NCBI RefSeq assembly: GCF_010731775.1 | Contig: NZ_AP022590.1 | Span: forward strand, 3,162,001-3,226,000 | Reading direction: 5' to 3' | DNA: 64,000 bases | Origin: Mycobacterium mantenii | GTDB lineage: Bacteria; Actinomycetota; Actinomycetes; Mycobacteriales; Mycobacteriaceae | Shown here: in pieces, positions 31,109-39,950 of the stretch | Layout: every line of letters begins with the position of its first letter | Position numbering within the stretch: position 1 is the first letter of the stretch | Program-made: the position numbers and the translations under genes | Notes under the pieces: model-generated | What the model was told of the DNA's origin: nothing | Seen by the model: the letters and a program-made list of their open reading frames with translations, nothing else | The model's database searches: none

Positions 31109-32183
31109 CGTCGGACGAGTAGCGGATCCCGCCGTCGGGAATCGACACACCGGGCCACACCCGGGCGCCGCGCAGCAGTTCGCAGCGCGCGCCGATATCG
31201 GCGCCGTCGCCGATCACGCCGTCGCGGATCAGCGCCCGCGGTCCGATGCGCGCACCGAACCCGATGATCGAGCGCTCGATCACGCTGCCGGCCTCGACCT
31301 TGACGCCGTCGAAGATCACCGCGCCGTCCAGCCGGACGCCGGGGCCGATCTCGGCGCCGCGACCCACGACCGTGCCGCCGACCAGTACCGCGCCCGGCGA
31401 CACCGCCGCGCCGTCGTGCACCAACTGCTCGCCGCGGTGGCCGTGCAGCGCCGGCGACGGCGCGATGCCGCGCACCAGATCCGCCGAGCCCCGCACGAAG
31501 TCCTCGGGGGTGCCCATGTCGCGCCAGTAGGTGGCGTCGACGTAGCCGCAGACCTTGACGTCGGGATCGACGAGCAGCGCGGGGAACACCTCACGTTCCA
31601 CCGACACCTCGCGGCCGCGCGGGATCCGGTCGATCATCCGCCGCGAGAAGACGTAGGTGCCGGCGTTGATCTGGTCGGTCGGCGGGTCCTGTGTCTTCTC
31701 CACGAAGGCGGTGACCCGGCCGTTGTCGTCGGTGGTCACACAGCCGAACGCGCGCGGATCTCCGACCCGGACCAAATGCAGGGTGACGTCGGCTCGCTGG
31801 TCCTGGTGGAAGTCGAGCATCTGGCCTAGGTCGGCCCCGGAGAGCACGTCGCCGTTGAACACCATCACGGTGTCGTGCCGCAGCTGGTCGGCGACGTTGG
31901 CGATGCCGCCGCCGGTGCCCAGGGGCCGCTCCTCGGTGACGTATTCGATCTGCAGGCCCAGCTTGGAGCCGTCACCGAACTCCGCCTCGAACACCGCGGC
32001 CTGATACGACGTGCTCAGGATGACGTGCTCGATGCCGGCTGCGGCGACCCGCGACAGCAGATGCGTCAGGAACGGCAACCCCGCGGTGGGCAGCATGGGC
32101 TTGGGCGCCGACAGCGTCAGCGGCCGCAGCCGGGTGCCCTTGCCCCCGACCAGGATCACCACATCGACTTCTGGAGTTCCCAC
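31104..32183 (-). CDS. manB: Mannose-1-phosphate guanylyltransferase (GDP-mannose pyrophosphorylase)
   Basis: 359 residues, orthologue of Rv3264c (manB, also called rmlA2). The nucleotidyltransferase signature is ILVGGKGTRLRPLTLSAPKPMLP (about 10-32 in the protein), with the catalytic FNGDVLSGADLG and NAGTYVF motifs. The C-terminal third is a left-handed beta-helix of hexapeptide repeats (VIFDGVKVEAGSVIERSIIG and similar). It makes GDP-mannose from the pmmA product. The GTG at 32183 lies one base after the wbbL1 stop, so it is the third gene of rmlD-wbbL1-manB. Confidence 0.95.
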   Translation of the reverse strand: MGTPEVDVVILVGGKGTRLRPLTLSAPKPMLPTAGLPFLTHLLSRVAAAGIEHVILSTSYQAAVFEAEFGDGSKLGLQIEYVTEERPLGTGGGIANVADQLRHDTVMVFNGDVLSGADLGQMLDFHQDQRADVTLHLVRVGDPRAFGCVTTDDNGRVTAFVEKTQDPPTDQINAGTYVFSRRMIDRIPRGREVSVEREVFPALLVDPDVKVCGYVDATYWRDMGTPEDFVRGSADLVRGIAPSPALHGHRGEQLVHDGAAVSPGAVLVGGTVVGRGAEIGPGVRLDGAVIFDGVKVEAGSVIERSIIGFGARIGPRALIRDGVIGDGADIGARCELLRGARVWPGVSIPDGGIRYSSDV

Positions 32184-32184
32184 C

Positions 32185-33075
32185 TCAGTGTCGCCCTTCT
32201 ACCAGTTTCCGCCGGCCGGACGCACGCAACGCACCGCGCACCATTAGGCGGGAACGTACCGCCAGCGACGCGCGCAGGGTCCAGCGCAGCGGAGCGCGCA
32301 ACCAACCCGAGTGCCGGTCGGCCAGAAACATATACGTGCTCTTGTGATGGGCGGCCAGGTGGTTGGCCGGGTCTCCGCCGGTTGAGTGGCCCTTGTGGTG
32401 CAGCACCTCCGCCGACGGCACGTAGACGGACAGCCACCCGGCCTTGCCGAGCCGGTCGCCCAGGTCGACGTCTTCCATATACATGAAGTAGCGCTCGTCG
32501 AACCCGCCGATCTGCCCGAACGCCGAGCGGCGCACCAGCAGGCACGACCCCGACAGCCAGCCCACCGGTCGCTCGCTGGGCTCCAGCCGCTCCTGGCGGT
32601 ACGCCGCCGACCACGGGTTGCTCTTCCAGAACGGGCCGACGACCGCGTGCATGCCGCCGCGGATCAGGCTGGGCAGGTGCCGCGCCGACGGATACACCGA
32701 CCCGTCGGGATCCCGCACCAGCGGCCCCAGCGCGCCGGCACGCGGCCAGCGCGCGGCGGCCGCCAGCAGCTCGTCGATGCTGCCCGGGCCCCACTGCACG
32801 TCCGGGTTGGCGACGATCACCCAGTCGGCGTCGCGGTCCAGTTGCGCGACGGCGCGATTGACCGCGGTCCCGTAGCCGAGGTTGGCTCCGGTGTGAAACA
32901 GCCGCACGTTGGGATAGCGGACGACGGCGGCCTGCGGGGTGCCGTCGGTGGAGCCGTTGTCGGCCAGCAGCACGCACACCTCTCGTTCCGTGGCCAGCGA
33001 CAGCGAGGCCAGGAAGCGCTCCAGGTGCGGGCCCGGTGAGTAGGTCACCGTCACGACCGGCAGGACGTCAGTCAC
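32185..33075 (-). CDS. wbbL1: Rhamnosyltransferase WbbL1
   Basis: 296 residues. GT2-family glycosyltransferase with VTVTYSPGPHLERFLASL at the N-terminus, the nucleotide-binding LLADNGSTDGTP, the metal-binding VIVANPDV and the MYMEDVDLGDRL catalytic stretch. WbbL1 adds the rhamnose of the arabinogalactan linker disaccharide and is essential in mycobacteria. The GTG at 33075 overlaps the rmlD 3' end by 8 bp. A frame extended to 33720 lies inside rmlD. Confidence 0.95.
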   Translation of the reverse strand: MTDVLPVVTVTYSPGPHLERFLASLSLATEREVCVLLADNGSTDGTPQAAVVRYPNVRLFHTGANLGYGTAVNRAVAQLDRDADWVIVANPDVQWGPGSIDELLAAAARWPRAGALGPLVRDPDGSVYPSARHLPSLIRGGMHAVVGPFWKSNPWSAAYRQERLEPSERPVGWLSGSCLLVRRSAFGQIGGFDERYFMYMEDVDLGDRLGKAGWLSVYVPSAEVLHHKGHSTGGDPANHLAAHHKSTYMFLADRHSGWLRAPLRWTLRASLAVRSRLMVRGALRASGRRKLVEGRH

Positions 33076-33973
33076 GCGTAGAGGGTAACGGTCGATCGGC
33101 CGCGGCATCGCTATCGGACGCGGCCAGCGCCGCGACAAGCGCAGGGCGCCAGGGTCGTAGCGGCCGCATCCCCGCCGCGACGGACTGGCCGCTGGACAGC
33201 GCGGAGTAGGCCGGCCGGGGGGCGGGCCGGGGAAAGCGGTCGGTGGTGACCGGTCGCACCCGCTCCGGGTCCGCACCGCATTCCTCGAAGACGGCGCGGG
33301 CCTGTTCGAACCGCGAGCAGGCGCCCTCGTTGGCGGCGTGCAGGATCGGGCCGGGCACGCGGTCGTCGACGATCTGCAGCAGCGCGGCGGCCAGGTCGCC
33401 GACGTAGGTCGGGGACCCGATCTGATCGTCGACCACGTCCACCGGCTTGTCGCCGGCGGCCAGCCGGCGCATGACGGCGACGAAGTCCTTGCCGGTGCCG
33501 CCGGTGTAGACCCAGGCGGTGCGGACCACGACAGCCTCCGGTAATGCCGCGAGCACGGCCCGCTCCCCCGCGACCTTGCTGCGCGCGTAGACCCCCTGCG
33601 GCGCGGTGTGATCGGTGGGCTCGTACGGTCGGGGTGCCGCGCCGCCGAAGTCGCCGTCGAACACGTAGTCGGTGGAGACGTGCACCAACTGGGCGCCGGC
33701 CTGCGCGCAGGCGCGGGCAATGTTCCCGGGACCGGTTTCGTTGACCGCGAACGCGGTCGCCTCGTCGCTTTCGGCGCCGTCGACGTTGGTGTAGGCCGCG
33801 CAGTTGATCACGGCGTCTCCGCGCTGCACGATCCGCTCGGCCGCCGCGGGATCGGTGATGTCCCACTGCGACGACGTCAGCGCCAGCACGTCGCGGCCCC
33901 GACTTGCCGCCAACGCGGTCAAATAGCTGCCCAGCTGCCCACCCGCGCCCGCGATCACGATCCTGCCTGACAT
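33068..33973 (-). CDS. rmlD: dTDP-4-dehydrorhamnose reductase
   Basis: 301 residues, last step of dTDP-rhamnose synthesis. The NAD(P)-binding turn is IAGAGGQLGSYL (7-18); the SDR active site is VSTDYVFDG with YARSK (Y and K three apart plus one). The C-terminal tail LPSTRD matches the mycobacterial protein. The ATG at 33973 begins MSGRIVIAGAGG; the frame continues further upstream without conservation and overlaps the divergent lcp1. First gene of the rmlD-wbbL1-manB operon. Confidence 0.95.
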   Translation of the reverse strand: MSGRIVIAGAGGQLGSYLTALAASRGRDVLALTSSQWDITDPAAAERIVQRGDAVINCAAYTNVDGAESDEATAFAVNETGPGNIARACAQAGAQLVHVSTDYVFDGDFGGAAPRPYEPTDHTAPQGVYARSKVAGERAVLAALPEAVVVRTAWVYTGGTGKDFVAVMRRLAAGDKPVDVVDDQIGSPTYVGDLAAALLQIVDDRVPGPILHAANEGACSRFEQARAVFEECGADPERVRPVTTDRFPRPAPRPAYSALSSGQSVAAGMRPLRPWRPALVAALAASDSDAAADRPLPSTRD

Positions 33974-34082
33974 GGTTCGAGTTTGGCATGGCCTGACGAC
34001 ACCGGCGGAAGCGCGGGCCGAGCCCGGGGCGCGCGGGGTCCGGCTACCCATGAAGCTCCTGTGTCGCAAGTAATGTAGTGGG

Positions 34083-35555
34083 ATGCCTGTGCAACGTGTG
34101 GTTCGTGTGATTGCCACCGCGCTGACGCTCGCGGTCGTCCTCGGCACCGGGATCGCCTGGAGCAACGTGCGGTCCTTCGAAGACGGCATCTTCCACATGT
34201 CCGCGCCCTCGCTGGGCAAGGGCGGCGACGACGGCGCGATCGACATCCTGCTCGTCGGCCTGGACAGCCGCACCGACGCGCACGGCAACCCGCTGTCGCA
34301 GGAAGAACTCGACACTCTGAAGGCCGGCGACGAAGAGGCCACCAACACCGACACGATCATCCTGATCCGCATCCCCAACAACGGGAAGTCGGCCACTGCG
34401 ATCTCGATCCCGCGCGACTCGTACGTCGCCGCCCCGGGCCTGGGCAAGACCAAGATCAACGGCGTCTACGGCCAGACCCGGGAGGCCAAGCGCACCGCCC
34501 TGGTCCGGGCGGGCGACTCCGCCACCGACGCCGCGGCGCAGGGCACCGAGGCCGGTCGCGAGGCGCTGATCAAGACCGTCGCCGACCTCACCGGCGTCAC
34601 CGTCGACCACTACGCCGAGATCGGCCTGCTCGGCTTCTCGCTGATCACCGACGCGCTCGGCGGTGTCGACGTGTGCCTCAAGGAGCCGGTGTTCGAACCG
34701 CTTTCGGGGGCGGACTTCCCGGCCGGCCCGCAACGACTCAGCGGCCCCGAAGCGCTCAGCTTTGTGCGCCAACGCCACGAGCTGCCGCGCGGCGACCTGG
34801 ACCGGGTGGTGCGGCAGCAGGTGGTGATGGCCTCGCTGGCCCACCGGGTCATCTCCGGCCGGACGCTGTCCAGCCCCACCACGGTCAAGCGGCTGGAAGC
34901 CGCCGTCCAGCGCTCGGTGGTGATCTCCGCCGGCTGGGACGTCATGGATTTCGTGCAGCAGATGCAGAAGCTGGCCGGCGGCAACGTCGCGTTTGCCACC
35001 ATTCCGGTGCTCGACGGCGCCGGCTGGAGCGACGACGGCATGCAGAGCGTGGTGCGGCTGGACCCGCATCAGGTCGCCGACTGGGTCGGGAGCCTGCTGC
35101 ACGATCAGGAACAGGGCAAGACCGAGGAGATCGCCTACACCCCGGCGAAGACCACCGCCAGCGTCGTCAATGACACCGACATCAACGGGCTGGCCGCGGC
35201 CGTATCAGACGTGTTGAGCGCCAAAGGCTTTGCGACGGGTACGGTGGGCAACAACGATGGCGGGCACGTCAAGGCCAGCCAGGTGCGCGCCGCCAAGAGC
35301 GACGACCTGGGGGCCAAGGAGGTCTCCAAGGAATTGGGTGGGTTGCCGGTGGTCGCCGACACCTCGCTGGCGCCGGGTGCGGTGCGGGTGGTGCTGGCCA
35401 ACGACTACAGCGGCCCGGGCTCGGGCCTGTCCGGCAGCGCGACAATCATGCCCGCCCGGGTGTCCACGGCCGGTGCGGTGGCGGCCGACCCCAAGGTTCC
35501 CGCGCCGTCGCCGATCCTGACCGCCGGCTCCGACAAACCGGAGTGCATCAACTGA
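34083..35555 (+). CDS. lcp1: LytR-CpsA-Psr family ligase Lcp1
   Basis: 490 residues, orthologue of Rv3267. One transmembrane helix at about 8-27 places the rest outside the membrane. The LCP domain (about 52-235) has DILLVGLDSR, NTDTIILIRIP, SIPRDSYV, KINGVYG and the RQRHELPRGDLDRVVRQQ stretch whose arginines bind polyprenyl phosphate. A LytR_C domain (about 355-445) follows. Lcp1 joins arabinogalactan to peptidoglycan in M. tuberculosis. Divergent from rmlD, which helps make the linker it transfers; overlaps the next gene by 13 bases. Confidence 0.95.
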   Translation: MPVQRVVRVIATALTLAVVLGTGIAWSNVRSFEDGIFHMSAPSLGKGGDDGAIDILLVGLDSRTDAHGNPLSQEELDTLKAGDEEATNTDTIILIRIPNNGKSATAISIPRDSYVAAPGLGKTKINGVYGQTREAKRTALVRAGDSATDAAAQGTEAGREALIKTVADLTGVTVDHYAEIGLLGFSLITDALGGVDVCLKEPVFEPLSGADFPAGPQRLSGPEALSFVRQRHELPRGDLDRVVRQQVVMASLAHRVISGRTLSSPTTVKRLEAAVQRSVVISAGWDVMDFVQQMQKLAGGNVAFATIPVLDGAGWSDDGMQSVVRLDPHQVADWVGSLLHDQEQGKTEEIAYTPAKTTASVVNDTDINGLAAAVSDVLSAKGFATGTVGNNDGGHVKASQVRAAKSDDLGAKEVSKELGGLPVVADTSLAPGAVRVVLANDYSGPGSGLSGSATIMPARVSTAGAVAADPKVPAPSPILTAGSDKPECIN

Positions 35556-36259
35556 TCACGCTGAGCGGAGCCATCCTCGATCCGATGCTGCGGGCCGATC
35601 CGGTCGGCCCGCGCATCACCTACTACGACGATGCCACCGGCGAGCGGATCGAACTGTCCGCCGTGACGCTGGCCAATTGGGCCGCCAAGACGGGCAACCT
35701 GCTGCGCGACGAGCTGGGCGCCGGATCGGCCAGCCGGGTGGCGATCCTGTTGCCGGCACACTGGCAGACGGCGGCGGTGCTGTTCGGGGTGTGGTGGATC
35801 GGCGCCGAGGCGGTCCTCGAACCGGGCGCGGCCGATGCGGTGCTGTGCACCGCCGAACGTCTGGACGAGGCGGACGAGACCGGGGCCGGTGAGGTGGCGG
35901 TGCTGTCGCTGGACCCGTTCGGCCGCCCGGTACCCGACCTGCCGATCGGGGTGACCGACTATGCGACCGCGGTGCGGGTGCACGGCGACCAGATCGTCGC
36001 CGAACCGCGACCCGGACCGGCGCTGGGCGGGCGATCGGCCGACGAGGTACTGGCCGATTGCCAAAGCTCGGCCGCGACACGGGGTTTGACGTCGGGTGAT
36101 CGGGTGCTGTCCACCGCCGCGTGGTCCGGGCCGGCCGAACTGGTGGACGGACTGCTGTCGATCATGGCCGTCGGCGCATCGCTGGTGCAGGTGGCCAACG
36201 CGGACCCGGCCGGGCAGGCGCGCAGAATCGAAACCGAAAAGGTCACCCGGGTGCTGTGA
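35543..36259 (+). CDS. TIGR03089-like protein related to the AMP-binding fold
   Basis: 238 residues from the GTG at 35543, orthologue of Rv3268. The N-terminal part (TGERIELSAVTLANWAAKTGNLL, SRVAILLPAHWQTAAVLFGVWW) resembles the start of acyl-CoA synthetases, but the ATP-binding loop and the catalytic C-terminal domain are missing, so it is unlikely to activate acids by itself. Function unknown. The start region overlaps lcp1; a start a few codons later is also possible. Confidence 0.75.
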   Translation: MHQLITLSGAILDPMLRADPVGPRITYYDDATGERIELSAVTLANWAAKTGNLLRDELGAGSASRVAILLPAHWQTAAVLFGVWWIGAEAVLEPGAADAVLCTAERLDEADETGAGEVAVLSLDPFGRPVPDLPIGVTDYATAVRVHGDQIVAEPRPGPALGGRSADEVLADCQSSAATRGLTSGDRVLSTAAWSGPAELVDGLLSIMAVGASLVQVANADPAGQARRIETEKVTRVL

Positions 36260-36296
36260 GGGCCTGCGGCACTGACGGAGGCCCGGCCAATACATA

Positions 36297-36322
36297 TTGA
36301 TATCGCTATATTTCGATGTTAA
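36297..36322. promoter_or_regulatory. AT-rich inverted repeat upstream of Rv3269-ctpC
   Basis: TTGATATCG (36297-36305), an 8-bp spacer CTATATTT, and CGATGTTAA (36314-36322) form an imperfect inverted repeat (7 of 9 pairs) in a local AT-rich island of a GC-rich region. It lies 51 bp before the first gene. ArsR/SmtB metal sensors use AT-rich repeats of this kind; assignment to such a regulator is inference. Confidence 0.4.
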
Positions 36323-36372
36323 CGTCGTGCAAGCATGGGCTAAACGCTTCAGACGACAGGAAGGTTGCGGCA

Positions 36373-36648
36373 ATGGCGGTGTATGGGCTCCTGGCGAAGG
36401 CGGCGGGCACGGTGGTCACCGGGCTGGTTGGCGTGACGGCCTACGAGGCGGTGCGCAAAGCCGTGGCCAAGGCACCGTTGCACGAGACCGCGGTCAAGGG
36501 GGCCGAGCTCGGACTGCGCGGCACCCGCAAGGCCGAGGAAGCCGCCGAGTCGGCCCGTCTCAAGCTCGCCGACGTCATGGCCGAGGCCCGCGAGCGCATC
36601 GGCGAGGAGGCGCCCACCCCCGCCGTCGGTAATGGCCACGACCATTAA
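36373..36648 (+). CDS. Small DUF1490 protein next to ctpC (PacL-like)
   Basis: 91 residues, orthologue of Rv3269. An N-terminal hydrophobic helix (MAVYGLLAKAAGTVVTGLVGVTAYEAVRK) is followed by an amphipathic helical part rich in A, E and R, and the C-terminus ends GNGHDH, a possible metal-binding tail. Proteins of this type (PacL family) are known to stabilise CtpC-like P-type ATPases in the membrane and to bind zinc. ATG at 36373 after AGGAAGG; the ctpC start is 9 bp after its stop, so the pair is an operon. Confidence 0.88.
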   Translation: MAVYGLLAKAAGTVVTGLVGVTAYEAVRKAVAKAPLHETAVKGAELGLRGTRKAEEAAESARLKLADVMAEARERIGEEAPTPAVGNGHDH

Positions 36649-36657
36649 CCGGTCGTC

Positions 36658-38889
36658 ATGACCCTCGCCCTTACTCGAGAAGCAGTGACCACCGAAGGCA
36701 CTGCGCTGCAAGTCATTTCGGATGCAGCCGGGCGCATGCGGGTCACGGTCGGCTGGGTGCGCGCCAACTCCGCGCGCGCCGTGGCCGTCGAAGAGGCCGT
36801 CGCCAAATGTGCGGGCGTGCGCGTGGTACATGCCTACCCGCGCACCGGGTCGGTCGTCGTCTGGTACTCGCCCCGGCGCTGCGACCGCTCCTCGGTGCTG
36901 GCCGCCATCGACGAGGCGGCGCATGTCGCGGCCGAGCTGATCCCGGTCCGCGCGCCGCATTCGGAGGAGATCCGCAACGCCGACGTGCTGCGGATGGTCA
37001 TCGGCGGCGCCGCGCTGGCCCTGCTCGGGGTGCGCCGCTACGTCTTCGCCCGCCCGCCGCTGCTGAGCCCCAGCGGCCGGCTGTTCGCCACCGGCGTCAC
37101 CGTCTTCACCGGCTATCCCTTCCTGCGCGGCGCGCTGCGCTCGTTGCGCTCCGGCCGGGCCGGAACCGACGCGCTGGTCTCGGCCGCGACCGTGGCGAGC
37201 CTGGTGTTACGCGAGAACGTCGTCGCGCTCACCGTGCTGTGGCTGCTCAACATCGGCGAGTACCTCCAAGACCTCACCCTGCGCCGGACCCGCCGCGCCA
37301 TCTCCGAACTGCTGCGCGGCAGCCAGGACACGGCCTGGATCCGGCTGACGGATCCTTCTGGGGCCCCCGGCGCCAGCACCGAAGTGCAGGTGCCCATCGA
37401 CACCGTGCAGATCGGCGACGAGGTGGTCATTCACGACCACGTCGCCATACCGGTCGACGGCGAGGTGGTCGACGGCGAGGCGATCGTCAACCAGTCCGCG
37501 ATCACCGGCGAGAACCTGCCCGTGTCCGTCATGGTCGGCGCGCGCGTGCACGCCGGTTCGGTGGTGGTGCGCGGACGACTGGTAGTGCACGCCCGCGCGG
37601 TCGGCAACCAGACCACCATCGGCCGCATCATCACCCGGGTCGAAGAGGCCCAGCACGACCGCGCGCCCATCCAAACCGTCGGCGAAAACTTCTCGCGCCG
37701 TTTCGTTCCCACCTCGTTCATCGTCTCGGCCCTGACGCTGGCGGTCACCGGTGACGTCCGCCGGGCAATGACCATGCTGCTGATCGCCTGCCCCTGCGCG
37801 GTCGGTCTGGCCACCCCGACCGCGATCAGCGCGGCGATCGGCAACGGCGCCCGCCGCGGCATCCTGATCAAGGGCGGCTCGCACCTCGAGCAGGCCGGCC
37901 GGGTCGACGCGATCGTGTTCGACAAGACCGGCACGCTGACCGTCGGACGCCCGGTGGTCACCAATATCATTGCGCTGCACAAAGATTGGCAGCCCGAGCA
38001 GGTACTGGCGTACGCGGCCAGCTCGGAGATCCACTCCCGCCACCCGCTGGCCGAGGCGGTGATCCGCTCCACCGAGGAGCGCCACATCACCATCCCGCCA
38101 CACGAGGAGTGCGAGGTGCTGGTGGGCCTGGGCATGCGCACCTGGGCCGACGGCCGCACGCTGCTGCTCGGCAGCCCCGGCCTGCTGCGCGCCGAAAAGG
38201 TGCGGGTGTCCAAGAAGGCCTCGGAGTGGGTGGACAGGCTGCGGCACCAGGCCGAGACCCCGCTGCTGCTCGCGGTCGACGGCAAGCTGGTGGGGTTGAT
38301 CAGCCTGCGCGACGAGGTACGCCCCGAGGCCGTCGAGGTGTTGAAGGAGTTGCGGGACAACGGGATTCGCCGGATCGTCATGCTCACCGGCGATCACCCC
38401 GACATCGCGCAGGTGGTCGCCGAAGAGCTGGGCATCGACGAGTGGCGCGCCGAGGTCATGCCGGAAGACAAGCTGGAGGTGGTGCGCGGCCTGCAGGACG
38501 ACGGCTACGTGGTCGGCATGGTGGGCGACGGCATCAACGACGCGCCGGCGCTGGCCGCCGCCGACATCGGCATCGCCATGGGCCTGGCCGGCACGGACGT
38601 CGCGGTCGAGACCGCCGACGTGGCGCTGGCCAACGACGACCTGCACCGCCTGCTCGACGTGCGTGACCTGGGCGCCCGCGCCGTCGACGTCATCCGGGAG
38701 AACTACGGCATGTCCATCGCGGTCAACGCCGCCGGGCTGATCATCGGCGCGGGCGGGGCGCTGTCCCCCGTACTGGCCGCGATCCTGCACAACGCGTCGT
38801 CGGTGGCGGTGGTGGCCAACAGCTCACGGCTGATTCGGTACCGCCTGGACGCACCGGGCGGCTTACTCAACGGCGACCGCGCGGGCTGA
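36658..38889 (+). CDS. ctpC: P1-type metal-transporting ATPase CtpC
   Basis: 743 residues. The ion-binding helix motif is CPC (378-380, LIACPCAVGLATPT), the phosphorylated aspartate is D422 (DKTGTLT), and GMVGDGINDAPALAAADIGIAMG ends the catalytic domain. SEIHSRHPLAEAV carries the nucleotide-binding HP motif. An N-terminal domain without a CxxC motif precedes the membrane part. CtpC is reported as a manganese/zinc exporter that protects mycobacteria in macrophages. The first ~18 residues (MTLALTREAVTTEG) are extra relative to the M. tuberculosis start as I recall it, so the true start may be slightly internal. Confidence 0.95.
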   Translation: MTLALTREAVTTEGTALQVISDAAGRMRVTVGWVRANSARAVAVEEAVAKCAGVRVVHAYPRTGSVVVWYSPRRCDRSSVLAAIDEAAHVAAELIPVRAPHSEEIRNADVLRMVIGGAALALLGVRRYVFARPPLLSPSGRLFATGVTVFTGYPFLRGALRSLRSGRAGTDALVSAATVASLVLRENVVALTVLWLLNIGEYLQDLTLRRTRRAISELLRGSQDTAWIRLTDPSGAPGASTEVQVPIDTVQIGDEVVIHDHVAIPVDGEVVDGEAIVNQSAITGENLPVSVMVGARVHAGSVVVRGRLVVHARAVGNQTTIGRIITRVEEAQHDRAPIQTVGENFSRRFVPTSFIVSALTLAVTGDVRRAMTMLLIACPCAVGLATPTAISAAIGNGARRGILIKGGSHLEQAGRVDAIVFDKTGTLTVGRPVVTNIIALHKDWQPEQVLAYAASSEIHSRHPLAEAVIRSTEERHITIPPHEECEVLVGLGMRTWADGRTLLLGSPGLLRAEKVRVSKKASEWVDRLRHQAETPLLLAVDGKLVGLISLRDEVRPEAVEVLKELRDNGIRRIVMLTGDHPDIAQVVAEELGIDEWRAEVMPEDKLEVVRGLQDDGYVVGMVGDGINDAPALAAADIGIAMGLAGTDVAVETADVALANDDLHRLLDVRDLGARAVDVIRENYGMSIAVNAAGLIIGAGGALSPVLAAILHNASSVAVVANSSRLIRYRLDAPGGLLNGDRAG

Positions 38890-38999
38890 AAGATTCAACG
38901 GCCCGGCCAGGCCCCAGGCGCTGCGCCGCCCGGCCCGCGAGTTGCGCCCAGGCGCTGGTAGTTATTGTGGCTAACCAGTAGATCGGAAGGGATGTCCTG

Positions 39000-39923
39000 A
39001 TGGCGCGCACCGACGACGACACCTGGGACCTGGCGACCAGCGTGGGAGCGACCGCCACCATGGTGGCCGCCGGGCGGGCCCGGGCCACCCTGGACGGGCT
39101 GATCGACGATCGGTTCGCCGAGCCGCTGGTGCGCGCGGTCGGCGTCGACTTCATGACCCGGTGGGCCGCCGGTGAACTCGCCTCCGCGGACGTCGACGTG
39201 CCCGACGCCCCGTGGGGCATGCAACGCATGACCGACATGCTGGCCGCCCGCACCCGGTACATCGACGCGTTCTTCGCCGAGGCGGGGGCCCAGAAAGATC
39301 CAGCCATCCAGCAGGTGGTCATCCTGGCCTCCGGCCTGGATGCGCGCGCCTATCGGCTGCCGTGGGCGCCGGGCACCAGGGTGTTCGAGATCGACCAGCC
39401 GCAAGTCCTGGAGTTCAAGGCCGCCACCATCGCCGAACTCGGCGCCGAGCCCACCGCCGAAGTGTGCGCCGTTCCGATCGACCTGCGCCAGGACTGGCCG
39501 TCGGCGCTGCGACAGGCCGGCTTCGACACCGGGCGGCCCGCCGCCTGGGCGGCCGAGGGCCTGGTCGGCTTCCTGCCTCCCGAGGCTCAGGATCGGTTGC
39601 TGGACAACATCACCGCGCTCTCCGCCGACGGCAGCCAGCTGGTGGCCGAGGTCTTTGCGAACACCGGGGTCAGCGGCGACGCGCTGAATGCCGCGAGCGA
39701 GAAGTGGCGGCGCAACGGCCTCGACATCGCGCTGGGCGAACTGGGATTCCCCGGCGAGCGCAATGACGTGGCGACCTATCTGCAGCACCGGGGCTGGCAG
39801 ACGGTTCGCACCCCGCTCAATCAGATGCTGGCCAACAACGGGCTGCCGCTGCAGTCGACCGACTCCGATGCACCCTTCGCGCAGAATTACTACTGCACCG
39901 CGGTGTTGCACCGGGCGGGTTAG
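39000..39923 (+). CDS. SAM-dependent methyltransferase, mycobacterial TIGR00027 family
   Basis: 307 residues. Motif I is [17 protein letters not shown], followed by [12 protein letters not shown] and [19 protein letters not shown], all hallmarks of the large mycobacterial family related to leucine carboxyl methyltransferases. Substrate unknown. ATG at 39000 after GGAAGGG. From memory, M. tuberculosis has a different gene (Rv3271c, opposite strand) here. Confidence 0.9.
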   Translation: MARTDDDTWDLATSVGATATMVAAGRARATLDGLIDDRFAEPLVRAVGVDFMTRWAAGELASADVDVPDAPWGMQRMTDMLAARTRYIDAFFAEAGAQKDPAIQQVVILASGLDARAYRLPWAPGTRVFEIDQPQVLEFKAATIAELGAEPTAEVCAVPIDLRQDWPSALRQAGFDTGRPAAWAAEGLVGFLPPEAQDRLLDNITALSADGSQLVAEVFANTGVSGDALNAASEKWRRNGLDIALGELGFPGERNDVATYLQHRGWQTVRTPLNQMLANNGLPLQSTDSDAPFAQNYYCTAVLHRAG

Positions 39924-39950
39924 TGGACGTCGCAGGTAATCAGGAAGGCA

